Of a DNA stretch of 64,000 nucleotides, positions 17,318 through 29,232 are shown in pieces. The stretch is taken from assembly GCF_900111245.1 (NCBI RefSeq), contig NZ_FOGO01000016.1, forward strand, positions 1-64,000, in the 5' to 3' direction. The translations under genes were made by a program, and so were the position numbers. Position 1 is the first letter of the stretch, and every line of letters starts with the position of its first letter. The notes beneath the pieces are model-generated. The model saw nothing but the letters and a program-made list of their open reading frames with translations. It did no database searches and was not told the DNA's origin. The stretch is from Streptomyces qinglanensis (GTDB lineage: Bacteria > Actinomycetota > Actinomycetes > Streptomycetales > Streptomycetaceae).

Positions 17318-17331
17318 TTACGCAGCGTAAT
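17318..17331 (-). promoter_or_regulatory. BldD box 2
   Basis: ttacgcagcgtaat matches all 9 defined positions of TNACNCWGNGTNAN. It is 15 bases from box 1, so two dimers could bind the same promoter. The site is also about 146 bases upstream of the divergent pyrR gene. Confidence 0.75.
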
Positions 17332-17439
17332 GTGCCGCGTCAAGCCGAGGGGGGCCGAACGGCTGGCTCCGCCCCCTCGCACGGACCGGTGAGCGGGCCC
17401 TGGTAGCGTTGACGGGCAACAGCAAGACGTCCTTTAAGG

Positions 17440-17465
17440 CCCGTCCCGTGAGGCGGGGAAGGAGG
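17440..17465 (+). promoter_or_regulatory. PyrR-type RNA binding hairpin and pyrR ribosome binding site
   Basis: The leader reads gtcccgtgaggc (17443-17454), matching 10 of 12 defined positions of the PyrR-binding consensus ARUCCNGNGAGGYU (that count includes the flanking bases). Four bases on each side (CCCG 17440-17443, CGGG 17454-17457) form a lower stem. The SD AAGGAGG (17459-17465) follows at once. The CCTT at 17431-17434 could pair with AAGG of the SD. UMP-dependent binding of PyrR could thus block translation, as described for mycobacterial pyr leaders, rather than use a terminator. Confidence 0.6.
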
Positions 17466-17476
17466 TCCGATTCTTC

Positions 17477-18127
17477 ATGGACGACCACACTCCGAGCCTG
17501 CATCCGGCGCGACCCGTGCTGGAGGCCCCGGACATCATGCGGGTGCTCACCCGCATCGCCCACGAGATCGTCGAGCGCGCCAAGGGCGCCGACGACGTGG
17601 TACTTCTCGGCATTCCCACCCGCGGCGTCTTCCTCGCCCGGCGGCTGGCCGCCAAGCTCCAGGAGATCACCGGCAGCACGGTCCCGGTCGGCTCGCTCGA
17701 CATCACGATGTACCGGGACGATCTCCGCCTCGGCCCCGCGCGGGCCCTCGCGCACACCGAGATCCCGGCCGACGGGATCGACGGACGGCTCGTCGTGCTC
17801 GTCGACGACGTGCTCTATTCCGGCCGCACCATTCGTGCCGCTCTGGATGCCCTGGGTGACATCGGCCGCCCGCGAGCGGTGCAACTGGCCGTCCTCGTGG
17901 ACCGCGGTCACCGCGAGCTTCCGATCCGCGCCGACTACGTCGGCAAGAACCTGCCCACCTCGCAGCGCGAGACCGTCAAGGTCCAGCTCACCGAAGAGGA
18001 CGGGCACGACGGCGTCCTGCTCGGCACCCGGTCCCCCGTGTCCGAGGCGTCCGGCGCGACGTCCGAGGCGGCGTCCGGCGCCGGAAGAACGGCAGGCGCG
18101 CGCCCCGGCACCGCCCCGGCGGGCTAG
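17477..18127 (+). CDS. pyrR: Bifunctional pyr operon regulator / uracil phosphoribosyltransferase
   Basis: 216 residues. PyrR binds pyr mRNA when UMP or UTP is high and has weak uracil phosphoribosyltransferase activity. The PRPP site is VVLVDDVLYSGRTIRAALDAL (near 110-130), and IPTRGVFLARRLAAKL near 47-62 and LPTSQRETVKVQL near 155 are family motifs. About 35 extra residues (Ala/Gly/Ser-rich) extend the C-terminus past the usual ~180. ATG 17477 lies 11 bases after AAGGAGG. It is first in the pyrimidine operon and divergent from bldD. A possible -10 TAGCGT is at 17404-17409 with no good -35. Confidence 0.95.
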   Translation: MDDHTPSLHPARPVLEAPDIMRVLTRIAHEIVERAKGADDVVLLGIPTRGVFLARRLAAKLQEITGSTVPVGSLDITMYRDDLRLGPARALAHTEIPADGIDGRLVVLVDDVLYSGRTIRAALDALGDIGRPRAVQLAVLVDRGHRELPIRADYVGKNLPTSQRETVKVQLTEEDGHDGVLLGTRSPVSEASGATSEAASGAGRTAGARPGTAPAG

Positions 18128-18310
18128 CGCCCGCTTCGTCCCGCCGCACGCGCCCGCGCGGGTGCGCATGCCGCCACGCGCGGCACACCACCGCGCGCCA
18201 CGGCGCACGCTCTCCCCGGTCTGCCCGCACGCGCACGCTGCCCCGGCGCGCCCGCGCGCGAGCTCTCGCGACGACCTCACATCCCACCCACGGAAGGCCC
18301 AAGGCAACAG

Positions 18311-19366
18311 ATGAAGCGTCACCTCATCTCGGCCGCCGACCTCACCCGCGACGACGCCGTCCTCATCCTCGACACCGCCGAGGAGATGGCCCGGTTCGCC
18401 GACCGGCCGATCAAGAAGCTGCCCACCCTGCGCGGCCGCACCATCGTCAACCTCTTCTTCGAGGACTCCACCCGCACCCGGATCTCCTTCGAAGCGGCCG
18501 CCAAGCGGCTGTCCGCCGACGTCATCAACTTCTCCGCCAAGGGCTCCTCCGTCTCCAAGGGCGAGTCCCTCAAGGACACCGCGCTGACCCTGGAGGCCAT
18601 GGGGGCCGACGCCGTGGTCATCCGGCACCACGAGTCCGGGGCCCCGCACCGGCTGGCCACCTCCGAGTGGATCGGCGGCTCCGTCGTCAACGCCGGTGAC
18701 GGGACCCACGAGCACCCCACCCAGGCACTGCTGGACGCCTTCACCGTGCGCCGCCGGCTGGTGGGCCGGGAGGGGGCCGCCCTCGACGGCCGGCGCATCA
18801 CGATCGTGGGCGACATCCTGCACAGCCGGGTGGCCCGCTCCAACGTCCATCTGCTCAGCACCCTGGGCGCCCAGGTCACCCTCGTCGCGCCGCCCACCCT
18901 GCTGCCCATCGGCGTGGAGCGCTGGCCGTGCGAGGTCTCCTACGACCTGGACGCCGTCGTGGCCAAGTCCGACGCCGTGATGATGCTGCGCGTCCAGCGG
19001 GAGCGGATGAACGCGGCCTTCTTCCCCACCGAGCGTGAGTACGCCCGCCGCTACGGCCTCGACGGCGAGCGCATGGCGCGGATGCCCGAGCACGCCGTGG
19101 TGATGCACCCCGGGCCGATGAACCGCGGTATGGAGATCACCGCCGAGGTGGCCGACTCGCCCCGCTGCACCGCGGTCGAACAGGTCGCCAACGGCGTCAG
19201 CATCCGGATGGCCGTGATGTACCTGCTGCTCGGCGGCGCCGAACCGGCCCTCTCCCGCTCCGAGGAGAGCCGCACCGAGGCCGCGCCCCCCGAAGCCGTG
19301 CCCGCCGAGGCCGCATCCACCGCGGCAGCCCGCACCGGGGCAGCCCGTACCGAGGAGGACAACTGA
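18311..19366 (+). CDS. pyrB: Aspartate carbamoyltransferase catalytic subunit
   Basis: 351 residues; condenses carbamoyl phosphate and aspartate. It carries the carbamoyl-phosphate loop STRTRISFEAA near 56, HHESGAPHRLA near 104, the HPTQALLDAFTVRRR motif near 136 and VMMLRVQRERM near 223. The last ~35 residues are an Ala/Glu/Pro-rich tail beyond the normal end. No pyrI regulatory subunit is nearby. A 183-base gap after pyrR holds no gene. The SD GGAAGG is 13 bases upstream, and pyrC starts one base after the TGA. Confidence 0.96.
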   Translation: MKRHLISAADLTRDDAVLILDTAEEMARFADRPIKKLPTLRGRTIVNLFFEDSTRTRISFEAAAKRLSADVINFSAKGSSVSKGESLKDTALTLEAMGADAVVIRHHESGAPHRLATSEWIGGSVVNAGDGTHEHPTQALLDAFTVRRRLVGREGAALDGRRITIVGDILHSRVARSNVHLLSTLGAQVTLVAPPTLLPIGVERWPCEVSYDLDAVVAKSDAVMMLRVQRERMNAAFFPTEREYARRYGLDGERMARMPEHAVVMHPGPMNRGMEITAEVADSPRCTAVEQVANGVSIRMAVMYLLLGGAEPALSRSEESRTEAAPPEAVPAEAASTAAARTGAARTEEDN

Positions 19367-19367
19367 G

Positions 19368-20663
19368 ATGACTGAGCAGAAGAAGACGCTGCTGCGCGGT
19401 GCCAAGGTCCTCGGCGGCGAGCCGCAGGACGTCCTGATCGAGGGCACGCAGATCGCCGGTGTCGGACCGGGGCTGGAGACGGCCGGCGCTGAGGTGGTCG
19501 AGACCGGCGGCGCCGTGCTGCTGCCCGGCCTGGTCGATCTGCACACCCATCTGCGCGAGCCCGGCCGCGAGGACTCCGAGACCGTGCTGACGGGCACCCG
19601 GGCCGCCGCCAAGGGCGGCTACACCGCCGTGCACGCCATGGCCAACACCTTCCCCGTCGCCGACACCGCCGGAGTGGTCGAGCAGGTGTGGCGGCTCGGC
19701 AAGGAGTACGGCTACTGCGACGTGCGCCCCGTCGGCGCCGTCACCGTCGGCCTGGAGGGCAAGCAGCTCGCCGAGCTGGGGGCCATGCACGACTCCGCCG
19801 CCGGGGTGCGGGTCTTCTCCGACGACGGCAAGTGCGTCGACGACGCGGTGATCATGCGGCGTGCGCTGGAGTACGTGAAGGCGTTCGACGGCGTCGTCGC
19901 CCAGCACGCCCAGGAGCCGCGGCTGACCGCCGGTGCCCAGATGAACGAGGGCATCGTCTCGGCCGAGCTGGGTCTGCAGGGCTGGCCCGCGGTCGCCGAG
20001 GAGTCGATCATCGCCCGGGACGTGCTGCTCGCCGCGCACGTCGGCTCGCGGGTGCACATCTGCCACCTGTCGACCGCCGGCTCCGTGGAGATCGTGCGCT
20101 GGGCCAAGTCCAAGGGCTGGAACGTGACCGCCGAGGTCACCCCGCACCATCTGCTGCTCACCGACGAACTCGTCCGGTCCTACGACCCCGTCTACAAGGT
20201 CAACCCGCCGCTGCGCACCGAGGCCGACGTGCTGGCGCTCCGCGAGGCGCTGGCCGACGGCACCATCGACTGCGTCGCCACCGACCACGCCCCGCATCCG
20301 CACGAGGACAAGGACTGCGAGTGGGGTGCGGCCGCCATGGGCATGGTCGGCCTGGAGACCGCGCTGTCCGTGGTGCAGCACACCATGGTCGACACCGGGC
20401 TGCTGGACTGGGCGCAGGTCGCCGACCGGATGTCCCACCGGCCCGCCGCCATCGGCCGCCTGGCGGGCCACGGCCGCCCCGTCTCACCCGGTGAGCCGGC
20501 GAACCTGGTTCTTCTCGACGCGGACTACCGTGGACAGGTGGACCCCGCGGGCTTCGCCTCCCGCAGCGCCAACACCCCCTACCAGGGGCGTGAGCTGCCC
20601 GGCCGCGTCATCCGGACCTGGCTGCGGGGTCGGCCGACGGTCGTCGACGGGAACCTCGTGTGA
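19368..20663 (+). CDS. pyrC: Dihydroorotase (type I)
   Basis: 431 residues of the amidohydrolase superfamily, closing carbamoyl-aspartate to dihydroorotate. Metal motifs are DLHTHLREPG near 57-66, HICHLST near 227 and DHAPHPHEDK near 303. FSDDGKCVDD near 148 carries the Asp typical of type I enzymes in place of a carboxylated Lys. It starts one base after pyrB, and its stop overlaps the next GTG. Confidence 0.96.
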   Translation: MTEQKKTLLRGAKVLGGEPQDVLIEGTQIAGVGPGLETAGAEVVETGGAVLLPGLVDLHTHLREPGREDSETVLTGTRAAAKGGYTAVHAMANTFPVADTAGVVEQVWRLGKEYGYCDVRPVGAVTVGLEGKQLAELGAMHDSAAGVRVFSDDGKCVDDAVIMRRALEYVKAFDGVVAQHAQEPRLTAGAQMNEGIVSAELGLQGWPAVAEESIIARDVLLAAHVGSRVHICHLSTAGSVEIVRWAKSKGWNVTAEVTPHHLLLTDELVRSYDPVYKVNPPLRTEADVLALREALADGTIDCVATDHAPHPHEDKDCEWGAAAMGMVGLETALSVVQHTMVDTGLLDWAQVADRMSHRPAAIGRLAGHGRPVSPGEPANLVLLDADYRGQVDPAGFASRSANTPYQGRELPGRVIRTWLRGRPTVVDGNLV

Positions 20664-21277
20664 GCAGTGTGAGCGGTGTGAGTGCAACAACCAACCTCCC
20701 CCTGCTCGGCCTCGCCGCCGAGCAGAAGTCGCAGCAGGTCACCGACTGGGCCGCCCGGATCGGCTGGGTCGTGGGCCTCCTCCTGTTCATCGCGCTCCTC
20801 TACTGGCTGATGCGGCAGGGCTGGAAGTGGCGCGGCACCCTCCAGGGCGACCTGCCGGAGCTGCCGCAGCGGCCCGAGCACACCGGCGAGCCGCTGCTGA
20901 CCGCCACCGGCCGCTACCACGGCTCCACGAGCGCGGGCCAGTGGCTCGACCGGATCGTCGCGCACGGTCTGGGCACCCGCAGCCGCGCCGAGCTGACGCT
21001 CACCGCGCGGGGACTGGACGCCCTCCGGCCCGCGGCGCAGGACTTCTTCGTCCCCGCCGACCGGCTGCGCGGCGCCCGCCTCGACACCGGCATCGCCGGC
21101 AAGGTGCTCACCGAGGGCGGCCTGCTGGTCGTCACCTGGGAGCACGGCGGACGGCGGCTGGACTCCGGATTCCGCCTCGACCACTCGGCCGACCAGGTCC
21201 GATGGGTCGAGAAGATCAACACAATGTGCGGCGACAACGGCGTCGCGGCAATGCAGCAGCACAAGGAAGGCGCATGA
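20660..21277 (+). CDS. PH-like domain membrane protein within the pyr operon
   Basis: 205 residues: a transmembrane helix near 35-52 (IGWVVGLLLFIALLYWLM), then a soluble PH-like domain (GRYHGSTSAGQWLDRIVAHGLGTRSRAELTLTARGL... VVTWEHGGRRLDSGFRLD). The helix puts it in the membrane, and the domain is probably cytoplasmic. It overlaps the pyrC stop and the carA start, so it is made in step with the pyrimidine enzymes, but the sequence gives no clue to a catalytic role. Its position between pyrC and carA is, as I recall, conserved in Streptomyces. Function unknown. Confidence 0.8.
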   Translation: MSSVSGVSATTNLPLLGLAAEQKSQQVTDWAARIGWVVGLLLFIALLYWLMRQGWKWRGTLQGDLPELPQRPEHTGEPLLTATGRYHGSTSAGQWLDRIVAHGLGTRSRAELTLTARGLDALRPAAQDFFVPADRLRGARLDTGIAGKVLTEGGLLVVTWEHGGRRLDSGFRLDHSADQVRWVEKINTMCGDNGVAAMQQHKEGA

Positions 21278-22423
21278 TGACGACCTCCACCAGGGGAGCG
21301 ACCGGAACCACGGCGGAACCCGCCCTTCTCGTCCTGGAGGACGGCCGCACCTTCCGCGGGCGCGCCTACGGGGCCGTGGGGGAGACCTTCGGCGAAGCCG
21401 TGTTCTCCACCGGGATGACCGGGTACCAGGAGACCCTCACCGACCCCTCCTACCACCGCCAGGTCGTCGTCATGACGGCCCCGCACGTCGGCAACACCGG
21501 CGTCAACGACGAGGACCCCGAGTCGGCCCGCATCTGGGTGGCCGGCTACGTCGTCCGCGACCCCGCGCGCACCCCCTCCAACTGGCGTGCCACCCGCACC
21601 CTGGACCAGGAGCTGCGCGACCAGGGCGTGGTGGGCATCAGCGGAGTCGACACCCGCGCCCTCACCCGCCACCTGCGCGAGCGCGGCGCCATGCGCGTCG
21701 GGATCTTCTCCGGCGGGGCCTGCGCGGACGGCGAGGAGAAGCTGCTGGCCCGGGTGCGGGAAGCGCCCGCGATGAAGGGCGCCGACCTCGCGGGCGAGGT
21801 CGCGACCCGGCAGGCGTACGTGGTCCCCGCGGTCGGCGAGAAGCGCTTCACCGTGGCGGCGGTCGACCTCGGCATCAAGGGCATGACCCCGCAGCGGATG
21901 GCCGAGCGCGGTGCGGAGGTGCACGTGCTCCCCGCCACCGCCACGGCCGAGGACCTCTACGCCGTGGCGCCCGACGGCGTCTTCTTCTCCAACGGCCCCG
22001 GTGACCCGGCCACCGCCGAGCACCCGGTGGCCCTGATGCGCGAGGTCCTGGACCGCGGCACCCCGCTGTTCGGCATCTGCTTCGGCAACCAGATCCTCGG
22101 CCGCGCCCTCGGGTTCGGCACCTTCAAACTCAAGTACGGCCACCGCGGGATCAACCAGCCCGTACAGGACCGTACGACCGGCAAGGTCGAGGTCACCGCG
22201 CACAACCACGGCTTCGCCGTGGACGCGCCGCTCGACCGCGTCACCGAGACCCCCTACGGACGTGCCGAGGTCTCGCACGTCTGTCTGAACGACGGCGTGG
22301 TCGAGGGGCTGCAGCTCCTCGACAGGCCCGTCTTCAGCGTCCAGTACCACCCCGAAGCGGCAGCGGGACCGCACGACGCCGCCTACCTGTTCGACCGCTT
22401 CGTCAAGCTCATGGAGGACCAGC

Positions 22424-22431
<8 letters not shown>
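21274..22431 (+). CDS. carA: Carbamoyl-phosphate synthase small subunit
   Basis: 385 residues; hydrolyses glutamine and passes ammonia to CarB. The N-terminal domain has VFSTGMTGYQETLTDPSY near 40. The class I amidotransferase domain carries GDPATAEHP near 245, the nucleophile GICFGNQILGRA near 269 and the His/Glu pair YHPEAAAGPHDA near 357. The first of two tandem ATGs (21274/21277) overlaps the upstream TGA. It overlaps carB by 8 bases. The pair supplies carbamoyl phosphate to PyrB and arginine synthesis. Confidence 0.97.
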
Positions 22432-25744
<3,313 letters not shown>

Positions 25745-25907
25745 CCCCGGTCCCGTCCGTCCCGTCCCCGTCCGGAGCCCCGGAGGCGCCCGCCGAGCCG
25801 GACCCCGCCCGGACCCCCGCGTCCGGGCGGCCCTGCGGCGCCGTCCCGCACGGTCCCGGGGCGGGACGGGCGGGCCGCCCGGCTCCCCTCACAGGAACCC
25901 CTCCCAC

Positions 25908-27023
25908 ATGTACAGACTCCTCTTCCGTACCGTCTTCTGCCGCATGGACCCCGAGCGGGCCCACCACCTGGCCTTCTCCTGGATCCGCAGGGCGGCGGCC
26001 ACCCCCGTGCTCCGCACCTTCGCGGCAGCGGCACTCGCCCCGCGCGACCGGCGCCTCCGCGTCGAGGCGCTGGGCCGCCGCATGCACGGCCCGTTCGGCC
26101 TCGCCGCCGGGTTCGACAAGAACGCGGAGGGGATCGACGGGCTCGCCATGCTCGGCTTCGACCACGTCGAGGTCGGTACCGTCACCGGCAGCGCCCAGCC
26201 GGGCAACCCGAAGAAGCGGCTGTTCCGCCTGGTCGAGGACCGCGCGCTGATCAACCGGATGGGCTTCAACAACGAGGGCGCGGCCGCCGTCGCCGCGCGG
26301 CTGGCCGCCCGGCAGCCCGTCTTCCGCCCGACGCTGGGCGTCAACATCGGCAAGACGAAGGCCGTTCCGGAGTCCGAGGCGGTCGCCGACTACGTGACCT
26401 CCACCGAGGCGCTGGCGCCGCACGCCGACTACCTGGTCGTCAACGTCTCCTCGCCCAACACTCCCGGCCTGCGGAACCTGCAGGCCACCGAGCACCTGCG
26501 GCCGCTGCTGACCGCCGTACGGGAGGCGGCCGACCGCGCCGTGCCCGCGCGGCGCGTCCCGCTCCTGGTCAAGATCGCGCCCGACCTGGCGGACGAGGAC
26601 ATCGACGCCGTCGCCGACCTGGCCGTCGAACTGGGCCTGGACGGGATCATCGCGACCAACACCACGGTCGCCCGGGACGGGCTCGGCCTCACCTGCGCCC
26701 CGGAGCTGGCAGCCGAGACCGGCGGGCTGTCCGGCGCACCGGTCGCCGACCGCTCGCTGGAGGTGCTGCGGCGGCTCTACGCGCGGGTCGGCGACCGGCT
26801 GGTACTGGTCGGCGTCGGCGGTGTCGGCACCGCCGAGGACGCCTGGCGCCGCATTCTGGCGGGCGCCACCCTGGTGCAGGGGTACACGGCGTTCCTGTAC
26901 GAGGGCCCGTTCTGGATGCGCCGGATGCACCGGGGACTGGCCCGCCTGCTGGCGGCCAGCCCGTACGCCACTCTCGCCGAGGCCGTCGGCGCCGAACACC
27001 GCCGCCAGGAGGGCGCCGCATGA
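25908..27023 (+). CDS. pyrD: Dihydroorotate dehydrogenase (quinone), class 2
   Basis: 371 residues; oxidises dihydroorotate to orotate with FMN and passes electrons to quinone. The N-terminal helices (MYRLLFRTVFCRMDPERAHHLAFSWIR) and the catalytic Ser in VVNVSSPNTPGLRNLQ (near 180) mark the membrane-associated class 2 type. Other motifs are GLAAGFDKNAEGIDGL near 65, TGSAQPGNPKKRLFRL near 88 and LVGVGGVGTAEDAWRRILAGATLVQGYTA near 302. The 163-base gap after carB has no gene. AGGA lies about 15 bases upstream, and it overlaps pyrF by 4 bases. Confidence 0.96.
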   Translation: MYRLLFRTVFCRMDPERAHHLAFSWIRRAAATPVLRTFAAAALAPRDRRLRVEALGRRMHGPFGLAAGFDKNAEGIDGLAMLGFDHVEVGTVTGSAQPGNPKKRLFRLVEDRALINRMGFNNEGAAAVAARLAARQPVFRPTLGVNIGKTKAVPESEAVADYVTSTEALAPHADYLVVNVSSPNTPGLRNLQATEHLRPLLTAVREAADRAVPARRVPLLVKIAPDLADEDIDAVADLAVELGLDGIIATNTTVARDGLGLTCAPELAAETGGLSGAPVADRSLEVLRRLYARVGDRLVLVGVGGVGTAEDAWRRILAGATLVQGYTAFLYEGPFWMRRMHRGLARLLAASPYATLAEAVGAEHRRQEGAA

Positions 27024-27889
27024 CAGCTCAGGGGACGGCCGCCGGAGGCTTCGGGGTCCCGGAGCCCTTCGGGGCGCGACTGCGCCGCGCCATGGACACC
27101 CGGGGGCCGCTGTGCGTGGGGATCGACCCGCACGCCTCCCTGCTGCACGCCTGGGGCCTGGCGGACGACGTCGCGGGGCTGGAGCGGTTCAGCCGCACCG
27201 TCGTGGCGGCGCTGGCCGACCGGGTGGCCGTGCTCAAGCCGCAGTCGGCGTTCTACGAACGCTTCGGCTCGCGCGGCGTCGCCGTGCTGGAGCGCACGGT
27301 GACCGAGGCCCGGGAGGCCGGGGCGCTGGTCGTGATGGACGCCAAGCGCGGCGACATCGGCTCCACCATGGACGCCTACGCCGCGGCCTACCTCGACCCG
27401 GGCAGCCCGCTCTTCTCCGACGCGCTCACCGTGAGCCCCTACCTGGGGTTCGGCGCGCTGGCCCCGGCCGCCGAGGCGGCCGCGGCCGGCGGTGCGGGGC
27501 TCTTCGTGCTGGCGCTCACCTCCAACCCGGAGGGGCGGGAGGTGCAGCGCGCGGTCGGCGAGGGCGGCTCCACGGTCGCGGCGACAGTGCTGCGCCGATT
27601 GGCGGAGCGGAACGCGGGCGCCGAGCCGCTGGGCTCCTTCGGCGCGGTCGTCGGCGCCACGCTCGGTGATCTGTCGGCGTTCGACCTGGCGGTGAACGGC
27701 CCGCTGCTCGCGCCGGGCATCGGGGCGCAGGGGGCGACCCCGGCGGACCTGCCCGCGGTCTTCGGGGACGCGGTCGGCAACGTGGTGCCGAGCGTCAGCC
27801 GGGGTGTGCTCCGGCACGGGCCCGACGAAACCGGACTGAGAAATTCCGCGGCGGCGTTCGCGGACGCGGTCCGTGCTGCCGTGACCTGA
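27020..27889 (+). CDS. pyrF: Orotidine-5'-phosphate decarboxylase (type 2)
   Basis: 289 residues; decarboxylates OMP to UMP, the last step of the pathway. The catalytic DAKRGDIGSTMDAYA is near 109, and CVGIDPHASLLHAWGL near 33, LKPQSAFYERFG near 73 and LTVSPYLGFG near 134 fit the long type 2 family of actinobacteria. The ATG overlaps the pyrD stop (ATGA). It closes the operon, with a strong terminator 130 bases downstream. Confidence 0.95.
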   Translation: MTAQGTAAGGFGVPEPFGARLRRAMDTRGPLCVGIDPHASLLHAWGLADDVAGLERFSRTVVAALADRVAVLKPQSAFYERFGSRGVAVLERTVTEAREAGALVVMDAKRGDIGSTMDAYAAAYLDPGSPLFSDALTVSPYLGFGALAPAAEAAAAGGAGLFVLALTSNPEGREVQRAVGEGGSTVAATVLRRLAERNAGAEPLGSFGAVVGATLGDLSAFDLAVNGPLLAPGIGAQGATPADLPAVFGDAVGNVVPSVSRGVLRHGPDETGLRNSAAAFADAVRAAVT

Positions 27890-28018
27890 GCCGTCGTGGT
27901 TTCGGGGGCGCTCCGCGCACCGGATCGGGCCGCTTTCCGTGCCGGGTCCCGGTGCAGCTCGGGCCGCGCGGCTTCCAAGATCCCACGCTGAGAGCTGAAA
28001 ACGCGCCAATTATGTCCC

Positions 28019-28056
28019 GAAAAGTCCGGGTCGGCAGAGGCTGACCTGGACTTTTC
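28019..28056 (+). terminator. Terminator of the pyrimidine operon
   Basis: A 17-bp stem (28019-28035 with 28040-28056) with an AGAG loop. All positions pair if two G-U pairs are allowed; on the opposite strand those become C-A mismatches, so the hairpin works for plus-strand transcripts. The stem ends in CTTTTC, giving a short U-rich end. The rest of the 317-base gap to sIHF holds only a likely sIHF promoter. Confidence 0.8.
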
Positions 28057-28130
28057 GTCTGTTCTCGCTGACTCCGGGGCTCATGCCCGCTAGTCTCCGT
28101 CCAGAGCACCGCCAACAGGCGCGTTGCTCG

Positions 28131-28159
28131 TTGCTCCGCAGGTGCGGGCCTACTAGGTT
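28131..28159 (+). promoter_or_regulatory. Candidate sIHF promoter
   Basis: TTGCTC (28131-28136) and TAGGTT (28154-28159) are 17 bases apart, a reasonable vegetative-type promoter; the predicted leader to GTG 28207 would be about 41 bases. Confidence 0.4.
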
Positions 28160-28206
28160 CCTCACCGATCCGTATCCGACAGTTCGACATCCGAGGTGAC
28201 GCAGGC

Positions 28207-28530
28207 GTGGCTCTTCCGCCCCTTACCCCTGAACAGCGCGCAGCCGCGCTCGAAAAGGCCGCCGCGGCTCGCCGGGAGCGCGCCGAGGTCAAGAACCGGC
28301 TCAAGCACTCCGGCGCGTCCCTGCACGAGGTCATCAAGCAGGGCCAGGAAAACGACGTGATCGGCAAGATGAAGGTCTCCGCGCTCCTGGAGTCCCTGCC
28401 CGGCGTCGGCAAGGTCCGCGCCAAGCAGATCATGGAGCGGCTGGGGATCTCCGAGAGCCGCCGGGTCCGCGGTCTGGGGTCCAACCAGATCGCCGCGCTG
28501 GAGCGCGAGTTCGGCGGCGCCAACGCCTGA
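28207..28530 (+). CDS. Integration host factor, actinobacterial type (sIHF)
   Basis: 107 residues, a small basic nucleoid protein unrelated to E. coli IHF. It opens with a helix rich in Ala/Glu/Arg (LTPEQRAAALEKAAAARRERAEVKNRLK) and carries the helix-two-turns-helix LESLPGVGKVRAKQIMERLGI near 61-81. Streptomyces sIHF binds DNA, affects topology and influences development and antibiotic production; mycobacterial mIHF is essential. GTG 28207 follows GAGGTG. Neighbours pyrF upstream and gmk downstream are the usual ones. Confidence 0.93.
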   Translation: MALPPLTPEQRAAALEKAAAARRERAEVKNRLKHSGASLHEVIKQGQENDVIGKMKVSALLESLPGVGKVRAKQIMERLGISESRRVRGLGSNQIAALEREFGGANA

Positions 28531-28555
28531 GGTCCCGGGCACTCCCGTAAACCGG

Positions 28556-28561
28556 GATAAT
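28556..28561 (+). promoter_or_regulatory. -10 box, leaderless gmk start
   Basis: GATAAT ends 6 bases before the gmk ATG (28568), and no SD is present in between. Transcription probably starts at the A of the ATG. Confidence 0.5.
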
Positions 28562-28567
28562 CACTGC

Positions 28568-29164
28568 ATGAGTTCTGCAGTTCCCCGGGGGGAGACCCCG
28601 GCACCCCCGGTCGGCACATCGCGACTGACCGTGCTCTCCGGCCCCTCCGGGGTCGGCAAGAGCACGGTCGTCGCACACCTGCGCAAGGCGCACCCAGAGG
28701 TCTGGCTCTCCGTCTCCGCCACCACCCGCAGGCCCCGTCCGGGCGAGCGGCACGGTGTGCAGTACTTCTTCGTGGACGACGAGGAGTTCGACAAGCTGAT
28801 CGCCAACGGCGACCTGCTCGAATGGGCGGAGTTCGCGGGCAACCGCTACGGCACCCCCCGGGGAGCGGTACTGGAGCACCTCGAACGGGGGGAGCCCGTC
28901 CTGCTGGAGATCGACCTGCAGGGCGCCCGGCTCGTCCAGCAGTCCATGCCCGAGGCGCAGCTCGTCTTCCTGGCCCCTCCGAGCTGGGAGGAGCTGGTCA
29001 GGAGGCTGACCGGCCGGGGCACCGAGGCGCCCGAGGTCATCGAGCGCCGGCTGGAGGCGGCCCGCACCGAGCTGGCGGCCGAGTCCGAGTTCGACCGGAC
29101 CCTGGTCAACACCTCGGTCGAGGAGGTAAGCGCTGAGCTGCTAGCCTTGATGCGTATCGGCTGA
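28568..29164 (+). CDS. gmk: Guanylate kinase
   Basis: 198 residues; phosphorylates GMP to GDP. The P-loop GPSGVGKSTVVAHLRKAHP is near 25-40, followed by SVSATTRRPRPGERHGVQYFFV near 50-70 (GMP-binding), EWAEFAGNRYGTP near 88 and LLEIDLQGARLVQQ near 116. The first ~20 residues are a variable extension. It appears to be leaderless. rpoZ follows 68 bases on, as in many bacteria. Confidence 0.96.
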   Translation: MSSAVPRGETPAPPVGTSRLTVLSGPSGVGKSTVVAHLRKAHPEVWLSVSATTRRPRPGERHGVQYFFVDDEEFDKLIANGDLLEWAEFAGNRYGTPRGAVLEHLERGEPVLLEIDLQGARLVQQSMPEAQLVFLAPPSWEELVRRLTGRGTEAPEVIERRLEAARTELAAESEFDRTLVNTSVEEVSAELLALMRIG

Positions 29165-29232
29165 CCTCCAGCGCGCCCGGCGCGCTGCCCGTGCGTCGAT
29201 TCCCGCTCCATCCACCCTTCGGAAGGCAGAGA

